This document shows positions 1 to 4,945 of a DNA stretch of 5,093 nt, in pieces. The DNA comes from Hyphomicrobiales bacterium (GTDB lineage Bacteria; Pseudomonadota; Alphaproteobacteria; Rhizobiales; Xanthobacteraceae). The position numbers and the translations under genes were made by a program. The stretch is from NCBI GenBank assembly GCA_023266695.1, contig JAHFPO010000148.1, forward strand, positions 1 through 5,093, in the 5' to 3' direction. Numbering within the stretch: the stretch's first letter is position 1; every line of letters begins with the position of its first letter. Below the pieces are notes generated by a model, which was not told the origin of the DNA, ran no database searches, and saw only the letters and a program-made list of their open reading frames with translations.

Positions 1-374
1 GTATGAGATTTTGCGGCGGGCGGTCTCGGCTCTCGCGCGCTTTCCACGCGCTCGGCCCGGACGACGGGGGCTTTGGGAACAGCCGCGGCCTTCGGCGCCG
101 GCTTTGCCGTAGAAATTGCGCTCGCGTACTCGCCCTCTTCCAGGAGCACCGCGATCACCTGATTGACCGGGACGTCCTGGGTGCCCGCCGGCACCACGAT
201 CTTGCCGAGCGTGCCCTCGTCGACCGCCTCCACTTCCATGGTGGCCTTGTCGGTCTCGATCTCGGCGATGGCGTCGCCGGCCTTGACCTTGTCGCCTTCC
301 TTCTTCAGCCACTTGGCGAGGTTGCCCTTCTCCATGGTGGGCGAGAGCGCGGGCATCAGGATATCGACGGGCAT
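1..374 (-). CDS. pdhC: Pyruvate dehydrogenase complex E2, dihydrolipoamide acetyltransferase, N-terminal part (cut by window edge)
   Basis: This is the first 124 codons of the E2 subunit, which takes the acetyl group from E1 on a lipoyl-lysine arm and passes it to CoA in the cytoplasmic pyruvate dehydrogenase complex. Residues 1-80 form a biotinyl/lipoyl domain with the motif EIETDKATMEVEAVDEG; K43 in ETDKATME is the expected lipoylation site. From about residue 83 the protein becomes an Ala/Pro/Lys-rich linker (KPAPKAAAVPKAPVV), as expected between the lipoyl and subunit-binding domains. The subunit-binding and catalytic domains would lie beyond base 1, so completeness cannot be judged. The ATG at 374 is supported by the conserved start MPVDILMPALSPTM, matching the start of PdhB; upstream there is only a weak GAGAAAG ribosome site. 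The start lies 8 bases after the stop of the small membrane-protein gene, so the two are probably co-transcribed. A lipoyl E2 of another 2-oxoacid complex is possible in principle, but the pdhA-pdhB context argues for pyruvate. Confidence 0.95.
   Translation of the reverse strand, partial: MPVDILMPALSPTMEKGNLAKWLKKEGDKVKAGDAIAEIETDKATMEVEAVDEGTLGKIVVPAGTQDVPVNQVIAVLLEEGEYASAISTAKPAPKAAAVPKAPVVRAERVESAREPRPPAAKSH
163..374. repeat. Direct repeat, copy 1: lipoyl-domain coding DNA of pdhC
   Basis: This stretch aligns without any gap to 1916-2127 (offset 1753) inside pdhB. By hand count there are about 26 mismatches over 213 bases (162-374), roughly 88% identity. Bases 223-270 are identical to 1976-2023 over 48 bases, including synonymous positions. 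Both copies encode the first 70 or so residues of a lipoyl domain, starting at their respective start codons. Confidence 0.9.
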
Positions 375-382
375 GTGCTTTC

Positions 383-715
383 TCAAGCCGATTTATAGTC
401 AGCCCATCGTTTGGCGAATGACAATCCAAACGATATTGCTAGGCAAAGTGGGCCCGCTATCACAAGAGGAGGATTGGGCTCAGAAAAAATATTGTAGAAA
501 AAGACTAAGGCGCCATCCTTAATATGCGCCACGCATACAAATCCAAAAAAAACAGCAAGGAGCGTGAAGCTCGCAAACACTGTTGCACCAAGATCAACCA
601 ATGCTCGTCCTTTGGTTGGATTTTGTCTGATAATTTTTGAACCAAAGTAAAACGCGGCTATTCCGACCACCACAATAACAAGAGCAAAACCGACGTGTAC
701 TAGCGTTGCTGTCAC
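383..715 (-). CDS. Small predicted three-helix membrane protein of unknown function, inside the pdh operon
   Basis: I do not recognise this 110-residue protein. It has three hydrophobic segments, at about residues 5-25 (VHVGFALVIVVVGIAAFYF), 41-63 (LGATVFASFTLLAVFFGFV) and 83-101, so it is probably an inner-membrane protein. A basic stretch (KIIRQNPTKGR) follows the first segment and AKRWADYKSA ends the protein; no catalytic motif is visible. The start is GTG at 715, with a good ribosome site (AGGGGA, 7 bases upstream) that overlaps the TAG stop of pdhB. The TGA stop lies 8 bases before the pdhC ATG. It therefore fits the operon neatly and is probably translated, perhaps coupled to pdhB. Bases 421-720 are 44% GC by hand count, against about 68% in a sampled part of pdhB, and codons ending in A or T are common, unlike the neighbours. 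That suggests acquisition from elsewhere. A chance reading frame is possible but unlikely given the start signal and the hydrophobic pattern. Confidence 0.7.
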   Translation of the reverse strand: MTATLVHVGFALVIVVVGIAAFYFGSKIIRQNPTKGRALVDLGATVFASFTLLAVFFGFVCVAHIKDGALVFFYNIFSEPNPPLVIAGPLCLAISFGLSFAKRWADYKSA

Positions 716-726
716 TGCTCTGTCCC

Positions 727-2127
727 CTACCGGTAGCAGACCGCCCTCGCCGCCTCGACCACTTCCGCGACCGAAGGCAGCGCGAGCTTTTCCAGGTTCG
801 CCGCGTAGGGCATCGGCACGTCCTTGCCGGTGACGCGCTCGATCGGGGCGTCGAGCCAGTCGAACGCCTCCTCCATGATGCGGGAGGCGATCTCGGCACC
901 GATGCCCGACTGCGGCCAGCCTTCGGAAACAGTGACGCAGCGCGCGGTTTTCTTCACCGAGGCGATCACCGTCTCGATGTCCATGGGCCTCAGCGTACGG
1001 AGGTCGATCACCTCGGCCTCGATGCCGTTTTTAGCAAGTTCTTCAGCGGCTTGGAGTGCGTAGTTCATGCCGATCGACCACCCCACCAGGGTGACGTCCT
1101 TGCCCGCCCGCGCGATCCTCGCCTTGCCGATCGGCAGCACGAAGTCGTCGAGCTTCGGCACCGGGAAGGATTTGCCGTAGAGGATTTCGTTCTCGAGGAA
1201 GATCACCGGATTGGGATCGCGGATCGCGGCCTTCAAGAGCCCCTTGGCGTCGGCGGCGCTATAGGGCGCGATCACCTTGAGGCCGGGGATGTGCGCGAAC
1301 CAGGCGGAATAATCCTGGCTGTGCTGGGCGGCGACGCGGGCCGCCGGCCCGTTCGGGCCGCGGAATACGATCGAGCAGCTCACCTGCCCGCCCGACATGT
1401 AGGAGGTCTTCGCTGCGGAATTCACGATCTGGTCGATCGCCTGCATGGCGAAATTCCAGGTCATGAACTCGACGATCGGCTTCAGCCCGGCGAAGGCGGC
1501 GCCGACGCCGAGCCCCGCGAAGCCGTGCTCGGTGATCGGCGTATCGACCACGCGCTTGGCGCCGAATTCCTGCAACAGCCCCTGGGTCACCTTGTAGGCG
1601 CCCTGATATTCGGCGACCTCCTCGCCGATCACGAACACGTCCTTGTCGCGGCGCATTTCCTCGGCCATGGCATCGCGCAGCGCTTCGCGCACGGTCATGG
1701 TCACCATTTCGGTGCCGGCGGGGACTTCCTCGGAGGGCGCTTCGGGGACCGCCACATCCGGCAGCGCCGCGATAGTAGCCGCCGGAGCCGGCGCCTTGGC
1801 CGGTTGCGGCTGAGGTTTCGGCGCGGACTTCGGAGCGGGCGCGAGCTTCGCTTTGGGCTGGGCGGAAAGATCCTTGGCGCTTTCGCCGTCGACCAATATC
1901 AACGCGATCGGCGTATTGACCGCCACATCCTGGGTGCCGGCGGGCACCAGAATCTTTCCGAGCGTGCCCTCGTCCACCGCCTCCACTTCCATGGTGGCCT
2001 TGTCGGTCTCGATCTCGGCGATGACGTCGCCGGACTTCACCTTATCGCCCTCGTTCTTCACCCATTTGGCGAGATTGCCTTTCTCCATGGTGGGAGAGAG
2101 CGCCGGCATCAGGACTTCGATCGGCAC
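727..2127 (-). CDS. pdhB: Pyruvate dehydrogenase E1 component, beta subunit, with N-terminal lipoyl domain
   Basis: This 466-residue protein pairs with PdhA to form the thiamine-diphosphate-dependent E1 enzyme that decarboxylates pyruvate. Residues 1-80 are a lipoyl domain with K43 in ETDKATMEVEAVDEG as the expected lipoylated lysine. Residues about 85-138 are an Ala/Pro/Lys linker (APAPKSAPKPQPQPAKAPAP). From about 141 comes the transketolase-like E1 beta core: IGEEVAEYQGAYKVTQGL (167-184; E169/E170 near the cofactor), DTPITEHGFAGLGVGAA (195-211), AAQHSQDYSAWFAHIPGLKV (266-285), and the C-terminal transketolase domain with VIDLRTLRPMD (373-383) and SEGWPQSGIGAEI (401-413). The fused lipoyl domain accounts for the length beyond the usual 325-330 residues and is typical of alphaproteobacteria. 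The start is GTG at 2127, preceded by GAGGA with 6-base spacing; it gives the conserved MPIEVLMPALSPTM. The gene begins 13 bases after the pdhA stop. No key residue appears missing. Confidence 0.97.
   Translation of the reverse strand: MPIEVLMPALSPTMEKGNLAKWVKNEGDKVKSGDVIAEIETDKATMEVEAVDEGTLGKILVPAGTQDVAVNTPIALILVDGESAKDLSAQPKAKLAPAPKSAPKPQPQPAKAPAPAATIAALPDVAVPEAPSEEVPAGTEMVTMTVREALRDAMAEEMRRDKDVFVIGEEVAEYQGAYKVTQGLLQEFGAKRVVDTPITEHGFAGLGVGAAFAGLKPIVEFMTWNFAMQAIDQIVNSAAKTSYMSGGQVSCSIVFRGPNGPAARVAAQHSQDYSAWFAHIPGLKVIAPYSAADAKGLLKAAIRDPNPVIFLENEILYGKSFPVPKLDDFVLPIGKARIARAGKDVTLVGWSIGMNYALQAAEELAKNGIEAEVIDLRTLRPMDIETVIASVKKTARCVTVSEGWPQSGIGAEIASRIMEEAFDWLDAPIERVTGKDVPMPYAANLEKLALPSVAEVVEAARAVCYR
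1916..2127. repeat. Direct repeat, copy 2: lipoyl-domain coding DNA of pdhB
   Basis: This is the partner of 163-374, collinear and ungapped. The two protein segments are nearly the same (both contain SPTMEKGNLAKW and EIETDKATMEVEAVDEG). Similarity falls off just past residue 75, where the linkers start, so the repeat ends at the domain boundary. Confidence 0.9.
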
Positions 2128-2140
2128 GGGCGGTCCTCGC

Positions 2141-3193
2141 TCAGCGCGTCACGTCGGCATAGAGTTCGGCCGGATCGGGCTCGGGCTCGTGCGAGGCGAA
2201 ATCGGCCGCCTCGTTGATGATCGACCGCACCTCGGCGTCGATCTTCTTCAATTCGTCCTCGCTCGCGCGCTTCTCCCCGATCAGCCGCGTGCGCACCATC
2301 TCGATCGGATCGTGCTCCGCGCGCACTTTCTCGACCTCGTCCTTGGGCCGGTATTTGGCGGGGTCCGACATGGAGTGGCCGCGATAGCGGTAGGTCATCA
2401 TCTCCAAAATGCACGGCCCGTTGCCGGCGCGCGCGAAGGCGACCGCCTTCTCGCCCGCGGCCTTCACCGCGCGCACGTCCATGCCGTCGACCCGCTCGCC
2501 CGGAATGTTGAAGGAGAGGCCGCGCTTGGAGAAATCGGTCTGCGCCGAGGAGCGGTCCACCGAGGTGCCCATGGCGTATTTGTTGTTCTCGATCACATAG
2601 ACGACCGGCAGCTTCCACAGCTCCGCCATGTTGAAGCTCTCGTAGACCTGGCCCTGGTTGGCGGCGCCGTCGCCGAAATAAGTGAGGCAGACGCGCCCGT
2701 TGTCGCGATAGCAATTGGCGAAGGCGATGCCGGTACCGAGCGAGACCTGGGCGCCGACGATGCCGTGGCCGCCGTAGAAATTCTTCTCGGTCGAAAACAT
2801 GTGCATGGAGCCGCCCTTGCCCTTGGAATAGCCCGAGCGGCGGCCGGTGAGCTCGGCCATCACCCCCTTGGGGTCCATGCCGGAGGCGAGCATGTGGCCG
2901 TGGTCGCGATAGGCGGTGATCACCTGATCGCCCTCCGCGATCGCCATTCCCATGCCGATGACCACCGCTTCCTGGCCGATATAGAGATGGCAGAAGCCGC
3001 CGATCAGCCCCATGCCGTAGAGCTGGCCGGCCTTCTCCTCGAAGCGGCGGATCAGGAGCATTGCGCGATAGGCCTTGATCTCGTCCTCGCGGCTGAGGAT
3101 CGATATGGCGGCCGCGCCCGCTCCGGCCTGGTCCTTGCCGGGGCCGCGGGCGGTGGATTTTTCGGAAGCGGCGGATTTGGCGGCGACGGGCAT
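2141..3193 (-). CDS. pdhA: Pyruvate dehydrogenase E1 component, alpha subunit
   Basis: This 350-residue protein is the thiamine-diphosphate-binding chain of E1, acting with PdhB in the cytoplasm to convert pyruvate to CO2 and an acetyl group on the lipoyl arm. The cofactor motif is complete: GDG at 174-176 and NN at 203-204 (GDGAANQGQVYESFNMAEL then VIENNKYAMGT). Other family signatures are RRFEEKAGQLYGMGLIGGFCHLYIGQEA (49-76), AYRDHGHML (94-102), GGSMHMF (127-133) and GGHGIVGAQ (141-149). The loop YRYRGHSMSDPAKYR (268-282) closely matches the loop phosphorylated in mitochondrial E1 alpha. Residues 1-30 are an Ala/Lys/Ser-rich tail of low complexity. I chose ATG at 3193 (MPVAAKSAA), preceded by GGGAGAG about 10 bases upstream; reading back to 3289 adds 32 residues with no family resemblance. 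Length is normal for the family. It is the first gene of the pdh operon, and pdhB starts 13 bases past its stop. Confidence 0.97.
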   Translation of the reverse strand: MPVAAKSAASEKSTARGPGKDQAGAGAAAISILSREDEIKAYRAMLLIRRFEEKAGQLYGMGLIGGFCHLYIGQEAVVIGMGMAIAEGDQVITAYRDHGHMLASGMDPKGVMAELTGRRSGYSKGKGGSMHMFSTEKNFYGGHGIVGAQVSLGTGIAFANCYRDNGRVCLTYFGDGAANQGQVYESFNMAELWKLPVVYVIENNKYAMGTSVDRSSAQTDFSKRGLSFNIPGERVDGMDVRAVKAAGEKAVAFARAGNGPCILEMMTYRYRGHSMSDPAKYRPKDEVEKVRAEHDPIEMVRTRLIGEKRASEDELKKIDAEVRSIINEAADFASHEPEPDPAELYADVTR

Positions 3194-3327
3194 TTTTGTT
3201 GTGCTCTCCCGTTCGATTGGCTTAGCGCAATTCCAGCAGGCGCGCCACGGGACGCGGCGCATGGGCTGCAAGACCCGCCTGAATAGCAACGGAATTTCTG
3301 GAAAACGCCTGTGGACGCAATGTCGTT
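3194..3327 (-). promoter_or_regulatory. Intergenic region upstream of pdhA, probable location of the pdh operon promoter
   Basis: This 134-base gap is the widest non-coding stretch in the window and lies between the ftsB stop and the pdhA start. An operon promoter is expected here by position. I could not find a convincing -35/-10 pair; TTGCGT near the ftsB end has no good partner. GCGCC at 3242-3246 can pair with GGCGC at 3256-3260 around a 9-base loop, but no T-run follows on the minus strand, so it is not a classical terminator. The pdhA ribosome site (GGGAGAG) is in the part next to pdhA. It remains possible that pdhA is also read through from ftsB. Confidence 0.4.
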
Positions 3328-3645
3328 TCAGCGTCCCGGGCGAAGCATCACGAGATCGTTGGGATGGGCGAAACCGAGCTCGCGGCGGGCGAGTTCCTCC
3401 AGGAGATCGGGGTCGAGCCGGTCGGCCCGCAGCAGCCCGACGCGGTGCTCCAGATCGGCCCGCTCGATCTTGAGCGCGTCGCGCTCGAGCGTCAGGTTCG
3501 CGATTTCCTGCTCGTAGCCGCGCTGGGCGAGAAGCCCGTAATTGCCGTGATAGCCCTGGAAGGCGAAATAGCCGATGATCGCCGCCGCCCCCAAATGCAA
3601 GGCGAGGCTCTGGAGAATCCGCCCGAGACGGGTACGCGCGACCAT
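3328..3645 (-). CDS. ftsB: Septum formation initiator family protein (FtsB/DivIC-like cell division protein)
   Basis: This 105-residue protein has the FtsB/DivIC layout: a short basic cytoplasmic start (MVARTRLGR), one membrane helix at about residues 12-30 (QSLALHLGAAAIIGYFAF), then a coiled-coil at about 38-75 with regular leucines and charged residues (EQEIANLTLERDALKIERADLEHRVGLL), and a short conserved end (LDPDLLEELARRELGFAHPNDLVML). Members of the family are bitopic inner-membrane proteins whose periplasmic coiled-coil pairs with FtsL and joins FtsQ in the divisome. Length is typical. The ATG at 3645 has AAGG about 6 bases upstream. The stop of the PAP2 gene is 34 bases before the start, so the two may share a transcript. 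In alphaproteobacteria a gene of this family commonly sits between eno and pdhA, which supports the call; here extra genes separate it from eno. The specific name ftsB rests on family and context, not on a tested function. Confidence 0.88.
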   Translation of the reverse strand: MVARTRLGRILQSLALHLGAAAIIGYFAFQGYHGNYGLLAQRGYEQEIANLTLERDALKIERADLEHRVGLLRADRLDPDLLEELARRELGFAHPNDLVMLRPGR

Positions 3646-3679
3646 CCGGCCTTGATAGCGGGCGCGGGTTGCGCGGGCG

Positions 3680-4333
3680 TTAACGGCGGCCGGATGGGCG
3701 ATCGGGGTGATGGACTCCGGCCTCCCACAAGGCGACCGCGATCCAGCCCACCGTGACGCCGACGAAGCCGCCCGCGATCACGTCGCCGATGAAGTGATAG
3801 TTCGCGCCGATGAGACCGATCGCGACCGCGGCTGTCGCGAGCGCATAGAGCCAGCGATAACGCGGATAGCAGATCCACAACACCGCGATCACCGCGCTGA
3901 CGGCGGCGGTGTGCCCCGAGGGAAACGCTGCCCATCCCTGCCCGCCATGAAAGGGGAAAAAGCCATAGACATTGTCGCGGATGAGGGAGGGATTGTTCCC
4001 GACCCAGGTTTCCGGCCAGGTGCGGCCGAAGGCAAATTTAAGCGGACGTTTGATCGCCTCCACCACCAGGAGGCTCAAGGCGCAGAGCAATCCGACCGAT
4101 TGAATTCTGGTGAGCGGCCGCCCGGTGAGGCCGCGCAATCCGAGCGCCACCAGCGCAAGCATGGCGAGCCCCGCGAACGGCTCCGGAAAGCGGGTCAAAT
4201 GATCGAAGATCAGAAAGTGGCGCAATTCAGCGTGGGCGAGAAACGAGACCGGCCGGTCAAGCCACAGATATGAGATGACGACGGCGACGGCCGTCAGCGC
4301 GAGGCTCACGAACCATTTTTGCAGTGGGTTCAT
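3680..4333 (-). CDS. PAP2-family membrane phosphatase, with non-canonical active-site motifs
   Basis: This 217-residue protein is a multi-pass membrane member of the PAP2 (phosphatidic acid phosphatase type 2) superfamily, whose relatives remove phosphate from lipids such as phosphatidic acid, undecaprenyl pyrophosphate or lipid A. Hydrophobic segments lie at about residues 7-25, 53-67, 79-93, 143-155, 160-178 and 185-203. Motif 2 is clear: FPSGHTA, with H141. Motif 3 keeps the catalytic His/Asp spacing in NYHFIGD (H180, D184), but the usual SR before it is replaced by G173-L174. Motif 1 has K99 at the right spacing, while the usual RP is W106-P107 (KFAFGRTWP); R104 might substitute. The start at 4333 (MNPLQKWFVS) leads directly into a membrane helix; an upstream ATG at 4429 would overlap the toxin gene by 47 bases and adds an unlikely polar extension. 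The toxin stop lies 49 bases upstream and ftsB begins 34 bases downstream. The substrate cannot be told from sequence. Confidence 0.85.
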   Translation of the reverse strand: MNPLQKWFVSLALTAVAVVISYLWLDRPVSFLAHAELRHFLIFDHLTRFPEPFAGLAMLALVALGLRGLTGRPLTRIQSVGLLCALSLLVVEAIKRPLKFAFGRTWPETWVGNNPSLIRDNVYGFFPFHGGQGWAAFPSGHTAAVSAVIAVLWICYPRYRWLYALATAAVAIGLIGANYHFIGDVIAGGFVGVTVGWIAVALWEAGVHHPDRPSGRR

Positions 4334-4382
4334 CGATGATCCGGATTCGAAACCGCGCCTATCTTGAACGAATGCGTGTCGC

Positions 4383-4673
4383 TCAGCGTTCCTCTTCCCA
4401 GGGACGTTTCCGCGCCCCGTGCCGAACATGGAGAACTACGACTTCCTCGTCGGCTACCGCGTAGAATATCAGATAAGGATAACGCACCACAGGTACGATC
4501 CGCACTCCGGGCTCATCCGTCGAATGCCCCGTAAGAGGAAAATCCTCGAGTCGCGCAATGACTCGCTGGACACGATCGACGACCGCCGCCGCTGCCGTCA
4601 CATTGTGGGTGGCGATATAGGCGAAGATTTCTTCAATTTCGGCAAGCGCGGTCTCGGTAAAGCTGACCTTCAT
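4383..4673 (-). CDS. ParE/RelE-type toxin of a type II toxin-antitoxin module
   Basis: This 96-residue protein has the compact ParE/RelE fold signature. An N-terminal strand and two helices (MKVSFTETALAEIEEIFAYIATHN, then VVDRVQRVIARLEDFP) are followed by a strand-rich half containing GVRIVPVVRYPYLIFYAVADEEVVVLHVRHGARKRPW. The F-P-x-x-G-H turn at 45-50 and the end HGAR-x3-W (85-92) are common in ParE-like toxins. RelE relatives cut mRNA on the ribosome and ParE relatives inhibit DNA gyrase; sequence alone does not say which this is, though the YPYxIxY and HGAR pattern leans to ParE. Length is typical. The ATG at 4673 overlaps the antitoxin stop by 4 bases (ATGA), so translation is probably coupled and its ribosome site lies inside the antitoxin gene. 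No truncation or frameshift is visible, so the module looks intact. Confidence 0.88.
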   Translation of the reverse strand: MKVSFTETALAEIEEIFAYIATHNVTAAAAVVDRVQRVIARLEDFPLTGHSTDEPGVRIVPVVRYPYLIFYAVADEEVVVLHVRHGARKRPWEEER

Positions 4674-4897
4674 CTACGGTAGCGATTGAACACCGCCGCG
4701 ACTTCCTCGTCGGAAGCGACCTTGCCCTGGCGCATTTCCTCGAGACCACGGCGTACGGCCGCACGCTCGGCGTCGCTGAGGCGATAAACGCCGACATGGC
4801 GTTCCTCGATATCAATGATGGACTGCACCAATTCCGCTTGGGCCTCTTCCGGCCAAGCAGCGGCGCGTTCCAACAAGAGTTCGAGAGTTTTGCTCAT
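4670..4897 (-). CDS. Antitoxin of the type II toxin-antitoxin module
   Basis: This 75-residue acidic, helix-rich protein lies directly upstream of a ParE/RelE-type toxin and overlaps its start by 4 bases, the standard antitoxin-first arrangement. The N-terminal half is predicted to be helical (TLELLLERAAAWPEEAQAELVQSIIDIEERH). The C-terminal half, LSDAERAAVRRGLEEMRQGKVASDEEVAAVFNRYRR (40-75), resembles the tail of small alphaproteobacterial RelB/ParD-like addiction antitoxins, which wraps the toxin. I see no clear ribbon-helix-helix or helix-turn-helix DNA-binding motif, so whether it represses its own promoter is uncertain. The ATG at 4897 has no recognisable ribosome site; a TATATT box ends 6 bases before it, so the transcript may be leaderless. 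The next in-frame Met is far inside the conserved tail, which supports this start. It begins 48 bases after the eno stop. Confidence 0.82.
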   Translation of the reverse strand: MSKTLELLLERAAAWPEEAQAELVQSIIDIEERHVGVYRLSDAERAAVRRGLEEMRQGKVASDEEVAAVFNRYRR

Positions 4898-4903
4898 CGT
4901 CGA

Positions 4904-4909
4904 AATATA
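4904..4909 (-). promoter_or_regulatory. Candidate -10 box for the toxin-antitoxin module
   Basis: On the minus strand the sequence TATATT lies in a short AT-rich patch between eno and the antitoxin gene. It is the only good -10-like hexamer in this 48-base gap. No good -35 hexamer lies 16-18 bases upstream. Transcription from it would begin at or very near the antitoxin ATG. Confidence 0.4.
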
Positions 4910-4915
4910 GCACGG

Positions 4916-4945
4916 AAAACCGGCTTACGCCCAGGCGGGAAAGCC
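4916..4945 (-). terminator. Candidate weak intrinsic terminator after eno
   Basis: On the minus strand, directly after the eno stop, GGCTT (4941-4945) can pair with AAGCC (4922-4926). An inner CGC...GCG pairing is also possible. A short TTTT (4916-4919) follows two bases later. The stem is short and the T-run only four bases, so termination may be weak or partial. It lies just before the candidate toxin-antitoxin promoter, a sensible place for a transcript boundary. Confidence 0.35.

Noticed and set aside
383..720. The AT-rich patch between pdhB and pdhC as an insertion sequence or its remnant
   Set aside because: No terminal inverted repeats, target-site duplication or transposase fragment can be seen; only an intact small gene.
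706..2217. Long plus-strand open frame of 503 codons opposite pdhB
   Set aside because: It is the antisense shadow of a high-GC gene: the product is Arg/His/Gly/Asp-rich low-complexity sequence without any domain, while the minus strand encodes an unmistakable E1 beta.
3242..3260. GC-rich hairpin between ftsB and pdhA as an intrinsic terminator
   Set aside because: The stem is only five base pairs with a nine-base loop and no T-run follows on the minus strand, so it was mentioned only within the intergenic entry.
1853..3286. Long plus-strand open frame of 477 codons opposite pdhA and the start of pdhB
   Set aside because: Same reason: the translation is rich in Ala, His, Arg and Leu with no recognisable domain, and it runs across two well-supported minus-strand genes and their junction.
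3194..3289. Upstream extension of pdhA to an ATG at 3289
   Set aside because: The extra 32 residues (Arg/Trp/Cys-rich) have no family resemblance, and the ATG at 3193 has its own ribosome site and gives a normal-length protein.
3707..4273. Plus-strand open frame opposite the PAP2 gene
   Set aside because: The product is charged and repetitive (Asp/Arg/Glu-rich) and is explained as the complement of the membrane-protein codons; PAP2 motifs on the minus strand are clear.
4334..4429. Upstream extension of the PAP2 gene to an ATG at 4429
   Set aside because: It would overlap the end of the toxin gene by 47 bases and add a polar, charged stretch before the first membrane helix; ATG at 4333 is the simpler start.
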